This document shows, one piece after another, positions 8,712-17,769 of a stretch of DNA of 64,000 bases. The notes beneath the pieces were generated by a model that was not told the DNA's origin, did no database searches, and worked only from the letters and a program-made list of their open reading frames with translations. Positions within the stretch are counted from its first letter, which is position 1; every line of letters begins with the position of its first letter. Where the stretch lies: NCBI RefSeq assembly GCF_900220985.1, contig NZ_OCPC01000001.1, forward strand, positions 1,466,836 through 1,530,835, written 5' to 3'. The DNA is from Parahoeflea halophila (lineage in GTDB: Bacteria; Pseudomonadota; Alphaproteobacteria; Rhizobiales; Rhizobiaceae). Position numbers and translations under genes: made by a program.

Positions 8712-9112
8712 GCGTGGATGCGCCTTTGTGGTTGCGGCAATTCCGCCTGTGGCGTTGACCAGATAGCCGTACCGGCACCCCAACTCAACCCCACAATGTC
8801 CATTGCACGGCCCGGCTACACGCCTGTCATGGGCAAGGATCTGCGGACAGAGAGGCCCAGATGAGCGCCAGGCACCACCACGTGATCGCGCTGGCGCTTT
8901 CTCCGCTGCTCAACGAGGGTCCCGGTTGGCGACGATCTGCAGTGAGAGCTCAGCTTGGATCCGTTCGGACTTTGCCGCCGCAACATATTATTGTGCAGAC
9001 CGGGCGCTGGTAAATTTGGCGCGCGACAATTACATTGCAAACTTGTCACATTAACGGGAATCCCGGTCTTGCAGGATTTTCGTTTCTGGTCTGATTACAA
9101 GGGTTCTCACGG
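8712..9112. other. Intergenic region between MYG1-like and LacI-type genes
   Basis: A 401-bp stretch that must hold the promoters of the two divergent genes. The right half (about 8985-9112) is noticeably more AT-rich. No protein-coding remnant, RNA gene or strong hairpin was recognised. Confidence 0.5.
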
Positions 9113-10144
9113 ATGAACGATTCAAAAATCAAGAATATGGACGAGTTCGCATCCGTAAGCGGTATTTCAAGGCCTACGCTTTCAAAATATTTCAACGATG
9201 CCGACAGCGTCCGGAAATCGACGCGCGAGCGCATTGAGAAGGCGCTGGCGCAATATGACTATCAACCAAATTTCTATGCCATGAACCAGAACCGGCGATT
9301 GACCAAGAATGTCGGCATCGTCATTCCCTACATGGCTGACCCGTTTTTTGCCGAGATTGCGCGGAACATCGAAAATCACGTGATCGAAGCCGGATTCCGT
9401 CCGATCGTGCTCGGGTCCCATGGCGATCCCGAACAGGAGATCGAAAACCTCAACAATCTGCGCCTGATCAAGCCCGCCGGCGTCTTGCTTGCCCCGCTCG
9501 GGCGTGTCTCGGACCGCGGCCGCATTGCGGCCTTCTGCGAGGATGTGCCGACAGTGCTGTTCGACGCGAATATCGACAATGTCGGTGAAGCCTTCATCGG
9601 TTCCGACAACGACCAGAGCATCGGGCTGATGGTCGATTATCTATGCAGAACCGGCCAGCCGCCGGCATTCTTTGAAATGCGCACACCTACAAACCCGAAT
9701 GCACTCAAGCGACGGGCCGCCTACATCAAGGCGATGAACCGTCTCGGACACGAACCGAATCTGGTTCAGGCCGAGGGCGACGGCTGGGATTTCGAGGAAA
9801 TCGGCTTTCGCGAAGGCTCTCGCGTGATAACCGAACGGACCCTGCCGACAGATACCATTCTGTGCAGCAACGACCGCCTGGCGATCGGCCTTCTGTCAGC
9901 CGCCTATCAGCTGGGGCTCAGGGTTGGCCTCGGTCCAAACTGCGCTTTGCGTGTGGCCGGCCACGATGACCATCCCTTCTCGCGCTACACATGCCCGACA
10001 CTGACGACCGTTTCACAGGATTACACATCCATTGCTTCAATAAGTGCGGAGACCTTGTTTAACGTTATAGATTCCGAACACAAAAGCACCTCACGCCTGG
10101 TGACACTGTTTGACGGCAAGCTGGTCATGCGGGGATCAGCCTAG
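9113..10144 (+). CDS. LacI-family transcriptional regulator
   Basis: A 343-residue LacI/GalR-type repressor. Residues about 8-55 form the helix-turn-helix and hinge (MDEFASVSGISRPTLSKYFN ... RIEKALAQYDYQPNF). The rest is a sugar-binding-like core (NVGIVIPYMADPFFAEIARN). It differs slightly from canonical LacI: RPTLSKYFND replaces the usual TVSRVLN recognition helix. No co-oriented sugar gene follows; the next gene is a small hypothetical. The target is therefore unclear. Confidence 0.87.
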   Translation: MNDSKIKNMDEFASVSGISRPTLSKYFNDADSVRKSTRERIEKALAQYDYQPNFYAMNQNRRLTKNVGIVIPYMADPFFAEIARNIENHVIEAGFRPIVLGSHGDPEQEIENLNNLRLIKPAGVLLAPLGRVSDRGRIAAFCEDVPTVLFDANIDNVGEAFIGSDNDQSIGLMVDYLCRTGQPPAFFEMRTPTNPNALKRRAAYIKAMNRLGHEPNLVQAEGDGWDFEEIGFREGSRVITERTLPTDTILCSNDRLAIGLLSAAYQLGLRVGLGPNCALRVAGHDDHPFSRYTCPTLTTVSQDYTSIASISAETLFNVIDSEHKSTSRLVTLFDGKLVMRGSA

Positions 10145-10243
10145 CAGACCCGCTTTCCTTGCGCGCCGTTTGACGCCGTTCTGCAACCAAATTGCCTGTC
10201 AGCCGTTTTCCTCTCATTGACGAACCCTGGAAGGAAAGCAGCC

Positions 10244-10597
10244 ATGACAGATTTCCCCGCCCAGCCCCGCGTCGGCACGCTTGGCGAGCCCGTGTCCCGC
10301 GAGCAGCCTTCCGGCAAACTCAACATCTACCGGCTGGAACCCAATGCCCGCCTAGACGACCCGCGATGGGACAATGCCCCCAATCATGGCGTACTTCGGG
10401 TACGGGCATTTTCTCCCGCCGATGCCCGCGTCGTAGCTGCGGAAGCCGAGATCGACTTTCTGGACCTTGACGCCAAGCCGGGCGACGGAACCACCACCGA
10501 TTTCGCCAGCGCATTCCGCGATGACAAGCTCTATCATGTAAGCCTGGAAGAAGAGGACGGTGGCGTCGGCCCGCGCGGCCTGGTTCGGGACGCCTGA
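10244..10597 (+). CDS. Small conserved-looking hypothetical protein
   Basis: A 117-residue soluble, acidic protein with no signal peptide or membrane segment. ATG at 10244 is preceded by GGAAAG. Sequence features are a hydrophilic N-terminus (SREQPSGKLNIYRLEPNARL), a WDNAPNHGVLRVRAF segment and an acidic C-terminus (EEEDGGVG). I do not recognise a family. A strong intrinsic terminator lies 44 bp downstream, which supports an expressed gene. Confidence 0.6.
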   Translation: MTDFPAQPRVGTLGEPVSREQPSGKLNIYRLEPNARLDDPRWDNAPNHGVLRVRAFSPADARVVAAEAEIDFLDLDAKPGDGTTTDFASAFRDDKLYHVSLEEEDGGVGPRGLVRDA

Positions 10598-10640
10598 ACA
10601 GGTTCAGCTGGCACTCCAAAACCTGGCGCCGAATCAGAGA

Positions 10641-10665
10641 AGCCCGCAATCCGGCGGGCTTTTTT
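10641..10665 (+). terminator. Rho-independent terminator
   Basis: AGCCCGC-AATCCG-GCGGGCT followed directly by a run of T. The perfect 7-bp GC-rich stem plus T-tract is a classical intrinsic terminator for the upstream small gene. Confidence 0.85.
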
Positions 10666-10699
10666 GGTTTGCGTAGGAGGGTTTCGACCCAACTGAGTC

Positions 10700-10955
10700 A
10701 TTCCCGGCGCGACATCTTTCCCGATAAAACTTTTCAGCGCTGCGACCAGATCTGTATCGGTGCCGTCCGTTCCAGCTCACCCAGCTTCCGGTCCCGGAAG
10801 CTGCACGGCCCGTTGAGCACCATGGAGAATTTTTCGATGCCTTCCGACCGCTGAACGTCGGCAGCGCTGCAACCGCAGGCTCGGACAGCGTTTTGAGCCG
10901 CAGCCCCGCGGCAACCCGTGTGGCTAAGTCTTCGTCGACATCGCGCAATGGCTAC
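10700..10955 (-). pseudogene. Catalase (KatE-type) C-terminal relic
   Basis: On the reverse strand three different frames in succession read like the end of a large-subunit catalase. The first is DVDEDLATRVAAGLRLKT followed by SEPAVAALPT. A frameshift near 10857 leads to EGIEKFSMVLNGPCSFRDRK. Another near 10768 leads to GTDGTDTDLVAALKSFIGKD. In catalases these pieces occur in the same order: the NVDEDLA..VA.GL segment, then the SI..NGP.SF.GRK..L strand, then the TDGTD..L..AL start of the C-terminal domain. A stop codon also lies just upstream of the first piece. At least two frameshifts and loss of the heme domain make it a dead remnant. Confidence 0.7.
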
Positions 10956-11002
10956 GAGATTGCAAAAAAGGTCACGGACGGGGCGTCCGAGACATGCGCG
11001 CC

Positions 11003-11230
11003 CTACTCTGCGTCGCCACGCTTCTCCAGAACGCCGAAGTCGCTGGACTTCTCATGCGATTCGGCAATGGTCACACCTTCAGCCTGCAGGCCGCGCCGCA
11101 ACAATTCGCGGACCGCGGAGGCGCGGCTGGGCATGCGCTGGTTAAACCTCCAATCATCGATGGCGGCAAGCTCTTCAGGCGACAGCATGATCTGAAGGCG
11201 CTCATTTCTTTCACGGTACATTCTGCACAC
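11003..11230 (-). CDS. Ribbon-helix-helix (Arc/CopG-like) small protein
   Basis: A 75-residue protein with the ribbon-helix-helix pattern: a short strand (ERLQIMLSPEELAAIDDW) followed by a helix pair (SRASAVRELLRRGLQAEG). Such proteins are usually DNA-binding repressors, often autoregulatory or antitoxins. GTG at 11230 is preferred because GGGGGAG lies about 11 bases upstream; ATG at 11221 is an alternative. No toxin gene is adjacent. It is divergent from the response-regulator gene and its 3' end lies about 50 bp from the catalase relic. Confidence 0.7.
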   Translation of the reverse strand: MCRMYRERNERLQIMLSPEELAAIDDWRFNQRMPSRASAVRELLRRGLQAEGVTIAESHEKSSDFGVLEKRGDAE

Positions 11231-11436
11231 CCAAAAATTCGCTCCCCCGCTTTATGTTAGTAATTGGCGCACAGTTTGCAAGTGACCGAAAACCAGTCAA
11301 AGCCACTGTGTATGCTGCCAGCACAACCGTGGCCTTTATCCTACGTTCGTTATGCACCATTATCAGGCATGCGCACTGTCTATGTGTGTCCGCGGCTCAA
11401 GCGCCGGGCCACGGCAGGGCGCTTTAAGGAGTGCAA

Positions 11437-11859
11437 ATGAATGAGAGCCCAAGAATCCTGATCATCACTGACGAGCCGATGCTCCTCGTTGATATGCTCT
11501 ATGAGTTTGAGGCCCGAGGTCTGACTGTTGTTCCCGGAACCAGGGGCGATTATGAGGTGTGCACGGCACACCATGACCTCAATGCCGCGGTTTTCGATTT
11601 CCGCCATCCGGACAACGAGGACTTGAAATTTGCATCAAACCTTCGCCAAGCCGGAATTCCGATTGTCATGATCGGCGGGGGATCCTCGACGATCCCGGTT
11701 GAAATCACCGGCGCTGTGACCTGCATCTCCAAACCTGTCGATTTCGACGAACTGACAGGCATGATCCGTACTCTTTCCGGTCACATTGCCATCCGCAATG
11801 GCTATGAACGCGGCGGCGCGATGCCATTTGCGCAGAGCATTCCAGCCGACAAGTCCTGA
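11437..11859 (+). CDS. Single-domain response regulator receiver protein
   Basis: A 140-residue stand-alone receiver with no output domain. The acid pocket is D12-E13 (IITDEP), the likely phospho-acceptor is D54 (AVFDFRH) and the conserved lysine is K99 (CISKPVD). The core is shorter and more diverged than in CheY. AAGGAG lies five bases before ATG 11437. No histidine kinase is adjacent, so the partner is unknown. The type is common in rhizobia. Confidence 0.75.
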   Translation: MNESPRILIITDEPMLLVDMLYEFEARGLTVVPGTRGDYEVCTAHHDLNAAVFDFRHPDNEDLKFASNLRQAGIPIVMIGGGSSTIPVEITGAVTCISKPVDFDELTGMIRTLSGHIAIRNGYERGGAMPFAQSIPADKS

Positions 11860-12100
11860 TCGCACCACTGCTCAAAAGGCATCTCCTGCAGATCACACCC
11901 CACTGAAGGGGGAGACCGGCCTTGGCCGCAGAAGCGGCGCAACACCAAAAACAGTTCCTCCGATCGGCGGCACAGGTGCCTGTCGACGTGTCTTCACCTA
12001 CCTGAGCGGCCTTCAGCCCACATACTCGCTATCAACGCCAGTTGGCAAAAACCGGTGACGGACGCTCCGGCGTCTCCACCTACCCCCTGACTGATCATTG

Positions 12101-12120
12101 ACATGAATATTGATTCATGT
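12101..12120. promoter_or_regulatory. Candidate TetR operator upstream of livK-like gene
   Basis: ACATGAAT-ATTG-ATTCATGT is a perfect 8-bp inverted repeat with a 4-bp spacer. Nearly the same element sits at the start of the TetR gene (21329-21348). This implies that the regulator 9 kb away controls the transporter operon as well as its own. The rest of the 303-bp gap 11860-12162 shows no gene or RNA that I recognise. Confidence 0.7.
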
Positions 12121-12162
12121 TTCATGTTTTCATCGTCATTCGCTCAGGGGAGGAGACCCGAA

Positions 12163-13341
12163 ATGAAGATGAAAACCATACTGGCGGCTGGTGCAGCTGC
12201 TTTCATGCTGGCATCACCGGTGCTTGCCGATGAAATCCGCATCGCTCATGTCTATGGCAAGACCGGAGCGCTGGAGGCCTATGCGGCGCAGTCGCACAAT
12301 GGCCTCATGCTCGGCCTGGAATACGCCACCGGTGGAACCATGGAGATCAATGGCGACAAGATTGTCGTCATCGAGAAGGATACCCAGATCAAACCCGATA
12401 TCGGCAAGGCCGTGCTGGCCGAAGCCTATGGTGACGACGAGGTCGACATCGCGGTCGGCCCGGTCAGTTCCGGCGTCGCCCTGGCCATGCTGCCGGTCGC
12501 CCAGGAATACGAAAAGATCCTGATCGTCGAGCCCGCCGTGGCTGACTCGATAACCGGCGAAAACTGGAACCGCTACATCTTCCGCACCGGCCGCAACTCG
12601 TCCCAGGACGCGATTTCCAACGCAGTGGCCCTGGGTGGCGAAGGCGTGACAATCGCGACACTGGCACAGGACTATGCTTTCGGGCGTGACGGCGTGGCAG
12701 CGTTCCGCGAGGCGCTCGAAAGCTCCGGTGCCAAGATCGCCCATGAGGAATATGTACCAACCGATACCACCGACTTCACCGCGGCGGCCGAACGCATCTT
12801 CAACGCCATGGAAGGCATTGAAGGCGAGAAAAAACTGTTCATCATCTGGGCAGGCGGCGGCAACCCGATGGGCAAGATCAACGCCATGGATCCCTCGCGC
12901 TTCGGCATCGAGATTGCCACCGGCGGCAATATCCTGGCGGCACTAAAGGCCTACAAGGAACTTCCAGGCATGGAAGGCGCGACCTACTACTATTACGAGA
13001 TCCCGAAGAACCCGGTCAACGACTGGCTGGTCAAGGAACATATGGACCGCTTCGGCTCGCCACCGGATTTCTTCACTGCCGGCGGCATGGCAGCAGGAAT
13101 TGCTGTTGTCGAGGCCATCAAGAAGGCCGGTTCCACCGACACCGAAGCGCTGATCACCGCCATGGAAGGCATGGAATGGGAAACACCCAAGGGCACCATG
13201 CGCTTCCGCAAGGAAGATCACCAGGCACTGCAGTCGATGTATCATTTCCGCACCGAGGTCCAGGAGGGCAAGGACTATGGCGTTCCGGTTCTGGTCCGCG
13301 AGATCGGCATCGACGACATGGACATTCCAATCCGCAACTAA
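12163..13341 (+). CDS. ABC transporter substrate-binding protein, branched-chain amino acid (LivK) type
   Basis: A 392-residue periplasmic binding protein of the HAAT family. A Sec signal peptide is visible (MKMKTILAAGAAAFMLASPV, cleavage near LADE). Family segments follow: IVVIEKDTQIKPDIGKAV, the DIAVGPVSSGVALAMLPVA hinge region and YIFRTGRNSSQDA. GGGGAGGAG precedes ATG 12163. The Liv-type family also takes up aromatic acids, amides and urea. The ligand here is probably a carboxylic acid that the CoA operon at 17770-20738 activates, inferred from the shared operator. Confidence 0.88.
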   Translation: MKMKTILAAGAAAFMLASPVLADEIRIAHVYGKTGALEAYAAQSHNGLMLGLEYATGGTMEINGDKIVVIEKDTQIKPDIGKAVLAEAYGDDEVDIAVGPVSSGVALAMLPVAQEYEKILIVEPAVADSITGENWNRYIFRTGRNSSQDAISNAVALGGEGVTIATLAQDYAFGRDGVAAFREALESSGAKIAHEEYVPTDTTDFTAAAERIFNAMEGIEGEKKLFIIWAGGGNPMGKINAMDPSRFGIEIATGGNILAALKAYKELPGMEGATYYYYEIPKNPVNDWLVKEHMDRFGSPPDFFTAGGMAAGIAVVEAIKKAGSTDTEALITAMEGMEWETPKGTMRFRKEDHQALQSMYHFRTEVQEGKDYGVPVLVREIGIDDMDIPIRN

Positions 13342-13352
13342 TCCCTGAGAGA

Positions 13353-13378
13353 CGCGGACGCCCGAAGGGGCGTCCGCG
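13353..13378 (+). other. Perfect stem-loop after livK-like gene
   Basis: CGCGGACGCCC-GAAG-GGGCGTCCGCG is an 11-bp perfect stem with a tetraloop in the 66-bp gap before the ATPase gene. No T-tract follows. It is likely a 3' stabiliser or partial attenuator that gives more binding protein than membrane components. Confidence 0.6.
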
Positions 13379-13407
13379 ATAGCCTTACCTCCTTCCATGG
13401 GTGCGCC

Positions 13408-14172
13408 ATGACACAGATGCTTCTGGAAACGGATGGCCTGACCGTCCGCTTTGGCGGCCATGTGGCCGTGGACGCGGTCAGCTGCGGCTTCCGTGCCGGT
13501 GAACTCACAGCGATTGTCGGCCCCAATGGAGCTGGCAAGACCACCTATTTCAACCTGATATCAGGCCAGATCACCGTGTCTGCGGGCACTGTTCGGCTGA
13601 TGGGCGAGGACGTGACTCGCGACCCGGTGGCCACACGCTGCCACAAGGGTTTGGGCCGCGCCTTCCAGCTCACCAACCTGTTTCCCGATCTCACCGTGCT
13701 CGAGAATGTGCGGCTGGTCATCCAGGCCCGGCGCAAGATGGGCTTCAACCTGTTCTCCATGGCGGCCTCGCACACCAAGCTCTCGGCCGCGGCGATGGCG
13801 GTGCTCGAGCGGGTCCGGCTGCAGGACCTTGCCGAACAGAAGGTCAGCGCCCTCAGCCACGGAAACCAGCGCAAGCTCGAGGTTGCCATCCTTATTGCGC
13901 TTGAACCTGCTGTTTACATGTTCGACGAACCGACCGCAGGCATGAGTGTTGACGAGGCCCCGGTGGTGCTCGACCTGATTGCCGAACTCAAGGCCGACAC
14001 CGAACGGACGATCCTGCTGGTCGAACACAAGATGGATGTCATCCGCTCGCTCGCCGACCGCATCATCGTATTGCACAATGGTGCGCTTGCGGCCGACGGC
14101 GATCCGGCCACGGTGATGGCCTCGGATGTCGTCCAGGAAGCCTATATGGGACGGGATCTTGCCGATGTCTGA
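13408..14172 (+). CDS. livG: ABC transporter ATP-binding protein, LivG-like
   Basis: A 254-residue ATPase. It has Walker A GPNGAGKTT, Q-loop AFQLTNLFPDLTVLENV and Walker B PAVYMFDEPTAGM. The signature is SHGNQRKLEVA rather than LSGGQ, a variation that is common in LivG-like subunits. The switch His is in LLVEHKMDVI. It overlaps the next ATPase gene by eight bases. It pairs with the LivF-like protein on the cytoplasmic face of the LivHM-like channel. Confidence 0.88.
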   Translation: MTQMLLETDGLTVRFGGHVAVDAVSCGFRAGELTAIVGPNGAGKTTYFNLISGQITVSAGTVRLMGEDVTRDPVATRCHKGLGRAFQLTNLFPDLTVLENVRLVIQARRKMGFNLFSMAASHTKLSAAAMAVLERVRLQDLAEQKVSALSHGNQRKLEVAILIALEPAVYMFDEPTAGMSVDEAPVVLDLIAELKADTERTILLVEHKMDVIRSLADRIIVLHNGALAADGDPATVMASDVVQEAYMGRDLADV

Positions 14173-14887
14173 TCCAATCCTCGAACTTTCCGCTGTTCAC
14201 ACCGACATCGCCCAGTATCATATCCTGCAGGGCGTCGACCTCACCGTCCCGCGCGGCGGTGTCACCATGCTGCTCGGCCGCAACGGCGTCGGCAAGACCA
14301 CGACGCTGCGCACCATCATCGGCCACTGGCAGGCGAGATCCGGCAGCCTGCGCTTCAACGGCACCGATATCACCTCGATGCCCACACCTGCACGGGCCCG
14401 TGCCGGCATTGGCTTCGTACCGGAAGACATGGGGATTTTTTCCGACCTCACAGTCGAGGAAAACATGATCCTCGCCGCTGCCTCCGGTCCGCTCGACCCG
14501 GCCCGTATGCAGTGGATCTTCCGGGCTTTTCCGCCCCTCAAGACGTTCTGGCGTGCCGAAGCCGGCAACCTGTCCGGCGGGCAAAAGCAGATGCTGTCGA
14601 TCGCCCGCGCCATGGCCGAGGAACGAAAGCTCTATCTGATCGACGAGCCGACCAAGGGACTGGCCCCGGCGATCATCTCGACCATGGCCAGCGCACTTCG
14701 CGACCTGAAGGCAAAGGGCGCCTCAATCCTGCTGGTCGAACAGAATTTCGCTGTCGCCAAAGCGCTCGGCGACACCGCAGCCGTGATGGATGACGGTCGC
14801 ATTGTCTGGGCTGGCGAGATGGCTGAGTTGGCCAGTGACGCCGCCCTGCAGGATCGGCTGATGGGCCTGAGTATGGAGGCACATTGA
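14165..14887 (+). CDS. livF: ABC transporter ATP-binding protein, LivF-like
   Basis: A 240-residue ATPase with Walker A GRNGVGKTTTLRTI, signature NLSGGQKQMLSIARAM and Walker B LYLIDEPTKGLAPAI. The EDMGIFSDLTVEENM segment is characteristic of LivF proteins. ATG 14165 lies inside the end of the LivG-like gene, and its stop overlaps the permease start (TGATG). This indicates translational coupling within one operon. Confidence 0.88.
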   Translation: MSDPILELSAVHTDIAQYHILQGVDLTVPRGGVTMLLGRNGVGKTTTLRTIIGHWQARSGSLRFNGTDITSMPTPARARAGIGFVPEDMGIFSDLTVEENMILAAASGPLDPARMQWIFRAFPPLKTFWRAEAGNLSGGQKQMLSIARAMAEERKLYLIDEPTKGLAPAIISTMASALRDLKAKGASILLVEQNFAVAKALGDTAAVMDDGRIVWAGEMAELASDAALQDRLMGLSMEAH

Positions 14888-15921
14888 TGACCACCGCGGC
14901 ACCCGACCACGCTCCGAAATACGCGCAACTCTCCCTGCCCGACAGGATCGGAAAGGCCATGCCCTTGCTGCTCGTGCCGGTGCTGGTGGTTCTTGGTTTC
15001 CTGTCGATCGGCTCGACATCGAGCTGGCTCACGCTCACGGTATCCGGCCTTGCCATGGGAATGATGATCTTCATCATGGCCTCCGGCCTGACCCTGGTCT
15101 TTGGCCTGATGGATGTGATCAATTTCGGCCATGGCGCCTTCATCTCGGTCGGTGCCTATGTCGGCATCTCCGCCCTTCTGGCGCTTGAGAGCTGGACCGG
15201 TGTTCCATCGCTGCTGCTCAACGTGGCTGCCGTCCTGGCCGCGGCGATCGCCGCCATGTGCGTTACCGGCGCGCTCGGCTGGGGGTTTGAGCGGGTGATC
15301 GTGCGTCCGGTCTACGGCGCCCATCTCAAACAGATCCTTGTCACGGTCGGCGGCCTCATCGTCATCGAACAGCTGATTCATGTGGTTTGGGGGCCCGACG
15401 AGATCTTTCTTACCCGGCCGGAAATGCTCAAAGGCGCGGTGACCTTCGCAGGTGCTGCAATCGAGAAATACCGCTTGCTGGCCGTCATCTTCGGCCTGGC
15501 GCTGTTCGTGGCGATGCGGCTGGTGCTCAAGCGCACCAAGATCGGCCTGATTGTCCGCGCCGGCGTGCAGAACGGCGAAATGGTAGAGGCACTGGGCTAC
15601 CGTCTGCGGCTGGTCTTCATCGGCGTGTTTATTGCTGGCTCGGCGCTGGCCGGGCTGGGCGGCGTCATGTGGGGCCTCTATCAGGAAGTCATCACCGCCG
15701 GCATGGGCGAGGAAATGATGATCCTGGTCTTCATCGTCGTCATCATCGGTGGCCTCGGCTCTGTCGAAGGCGCCTTCATCGGCGCGCTGCTGGTCGGGCT
15801 TCTGCAAAACTACGTGGCCTTCCTCGAGCCCAAGCTGGCTCTGATTTCCAACATCGCCCTGATGACGGCAGTGCTGATGTGGCGGCCTCAGGGCATGATG
15901 CCCGTCGTGAAGGCGAAGTAA
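14887..15921 (+). CDS. livH: ABC transporter permease, LivH-like
   Basis: A 344-residue permease with around eight hydrophobic segments. Family signatures are LTLVFGLMDVINFGHGAF near residue 70 and the late GGLGSVEGAFIGALLVGLLQ. GGAGG lies before ATG 14887. The N-terminal 30 residues are hydrophilic. It forms the channel with the LivM-like subunit encoded one base after its stop. Confidence 0.9.
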   Translation: MTTAAPDHAPKYAQLSLPDRIGKAMPLLLVPVLVVLGFLSIGSTSSWLTLTVSGLAMGMMIFIMASGLTLVFGLMDVINFGHGAFISVGAYVGISALLALESWTGVPSLLLNVAAVLAAAIAAMCVTGALGWGFERVIVRPVYGAHLKQILVTVGGLIVIEQLIHVVWGPDEIFLTRPEMLKGAVTFAGAAIEKYRLLAVIFGLALFVAMRLVLKRTKIGLIVRAGVQNGEMVEALGYRLRLVFIGVFIAGSALAGLGGVMWGLYQEVITAGMGEEMMILVFIVVIIGGLGSVEGAFIGALLVGLLQNYVAFLEPKLALISNIALMTAVLMWRPQGMMPVVKAK

Positions 15922-15922
15922 G

Positions 15923-16975
15923 ATGCTGATGAATCTGATCTCCGGCGACCGGCCGCGTTCCTTGGTCCTGACAATCCTGCTGCTTGGCATCCTTGCGGCG
16001 CTTGCGCTGGCTCCATTCCTGTTTCCTGGCGTGCGTTCGCTCGAGACGGCTGCGCGGATCTGCATCTTCATCGTGCTGGTGGCAAGCTATGACCTGCTGC
16101 TCGGCTATTCCGGCATTGTCAGCTTCGCCCACACCATGTTCTTTGGCCTTGGCGCCTATGGCGTGGCACTGGCCTCCACGCATATGGGCCGCGGATTTGA
16201 CGCGCTGATCGTCGGCACTCTTGCAGGTGCCTTTGCCGCTGCAATCCTGGCTCTGCTGATCGGATTGTTCTCGTTGAGAGTCCGGGCGATCTTCTTCGCC
16301 ATGATCACGCTTGCCGTGGCCTCCGCCGTGGCCGTGCTCGTGAGCCAGCTTTCCGGCTTCACCGGCGGCGAGGACGGGCTCAACTACTCCATCCCGCGCG
16401 AACTGACGCCCGCCTTCAAGCTGGGCAAGCTGTTCGGCGTCACCATCAACGGCAAGCTGCTCAATTACTACCTGGTGTTTTTCGCCTCGTTGGCCCTGTT
16501 CCTGTTGATGCTCAGGATCGTCAATTCGCCGTTCGGACGGGTGCTCAAGGCGATCCGCGAGAATGATTTCCGCGCCGAAGCGATCGGCTACCGGGTCGTG
16601 CTTTACCGTACGCTGGCGACCTGCCTTTCCGCCGCCGTTGCCGCTCTCGCCGGCAGTCTGTTTGCCATCTGGCTGCGCTACGTCGGCCCGGCCACCACCC
16701 TGTCCTTTGAGATCATGCTCGATATCCTGCTGATGGTGGTGATCGGCGGCATGGGCACTATGTATGGCGCGGTGATCGGCACCACCATATTTGTGTTGGC
16801 GCAGAACTACCTTCAGAACCTGATGGGCGTCGCTGCAGGTGCGACAGAAGGCCTGCCGCTGATCCCGCAGCTTCTTGACCCGGATCGCTGGCTGTTGTGG
16901 CTCGGCGTGCTGTTCATTCTCAGTGTCTATTTCTTTCCCACCGGCATTGTCGGTCGGCTAAGGGCGGAAAATTGA
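15923..16975 (+). CDS. livM: ABC transporter permease, LivM-like
   Basis: A 350-residue permease. LivM features are YDLLLGYSGIVSFAHTMFFG, the ATPase-contact region FGRVLKAIRENDFRAEAIGY and GGMGTMYGAVIGTTIFVLAQ near the C-terminus. About nine membrane segments are visible. It is followed at once by the alpha/beta hydrolase, which may process the imported compound. Confidence 0.9.
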   Translation: MLMNLISGDRPRSLVLTILLLGILAALALAPFLFPGVRSLETAARICIFIVLVASYDLLLGYSGIVSFAHTMFFGLGAYGVALASTHMGRGFDALIVGTLAGAFAAAILALLIGLFSLRVRAIFFAMITLAVASAVAVLVSQLSGFTGGEDGLNYSIPRELTPAFKLGKLFGVTINGKLLNYYLVFFASLALFLLMLRIVNSPFGRVLKAIRENDFRAEAIGYRVVLYRTLATCLSAAVAALAGSLFAIWLRYVGPATTLSFEIMLDILLMVVIGGMGTMYGAVIGTTIFVLAQNYLQNLMGVAAGATEGLPLIPQLLDPDRWLLWLGVLFILSVYFFPTGIVGRLRAEN

Positions 16976-16989
16976 CGGGGGCGCAGATC

Positions 16990-17751
16990 ATGCCCCGCCA
17001 GCGGTCCGTTGTTTTCCTGCACGGCTGGACCATGCGTGGATCGATCTTCAACGACCTCGTTGCCAGACTGCCAGCAGAGTTCGACTTTCACACCCCGGAC
17101 CTGCCGGGACACGGCAAGCGGGCGAGGCTCGAACCCTCGCTCGAGGTCGCGGCGAACACACTGGCCGGTGTCTTGAAGGCACAGGATCTTCGCGATGTTG
17201 TGCTTGTTGGCTGGTCGATGGGCGCAGCGGTCGCCTGGCAGTTCATCGAGCAATACGGCGCTGACCGGATTGCGGGCCTGATGACCGTCGACATGAGCCC
17301 CAGGCTGGGATGCAATGCGGACTGGCTGCACGGGTTGATCGATCAAGGCGATGCCGATCTCGCCCAAACCACCCAACGCATGATCGCGGACTGGCCCGGC
17401 ACGGCCGAGGCGATCGCCACCACCATGTTTGCCCGACGCGAAGGCGCACCGGGCTACAGTCGCAAGCAGGCGCTTGACCAGATCCTGTCCAACGATCCGG
17501 CAAGCATGATCGCCATGTGGGGCGCCCTCGTTGCAATGGACAAGAGAGAGTTGATCGGTCAATTGCCCTGCCCGCTCCTGGCAACCTTTGGTGCCCGCAG
17601 CCGCGTCTATCCGAAGTCGGCTGCCGCGTGGCTCGCCCGCACAGCGCCACGTGGCCGCATGCACGCATTCGAAGATTCAGGTCATTCTCCGCATCTGGAA
17701 CAACCCGAAGCCTTCGCAGAAACGCTCGTCGATTTTGCCGGCAGTGTCTAA
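16990..17751 (+). CDS. Alpha/beta-hydrolase fold protein
   Basis: A 253-residue hydrolase. It has an oxyanion-hole segment VVFLHGWTMRGSIF, nucleophile elbow GWSMGAA and catalytic His in FEDSGHSPHLEQPEAF. The general layout resembles BioH and other small-ester hydrolases. The start is taken at ATG 16990; a TTG at 16972 overlapping the LivM-like stop is possible. As last gene of the transporter operon it may cleave an imported ester or a CoA thioester, but the substrate is unknown. Confidence 0.82.
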   Translation: MPRQRSVVFLHGWTMRGSIFNDLVARLPAEFDFHTPDLPGHGKRARLEPSLEVAANTLAGVLKAQDLRDVVLVGWSMGAAVAWQFIEQYGADRIAGLMTVDMSPRLGCNADWLHGLIDQGDADLAQTTQRMIADWPGTAEAIATTMFARREGAPGYSRKQALDQILSNDPASMIAMWGALVAMDKRELIGQLPCPLLATFGARSRVYPKSAAAWLARTAPRGRMHAFEDSGHSPHLEQPEAFAETLVDFAGSV

Positions 17752-17769
17752 CAGTCCGCGGGCGACAGC

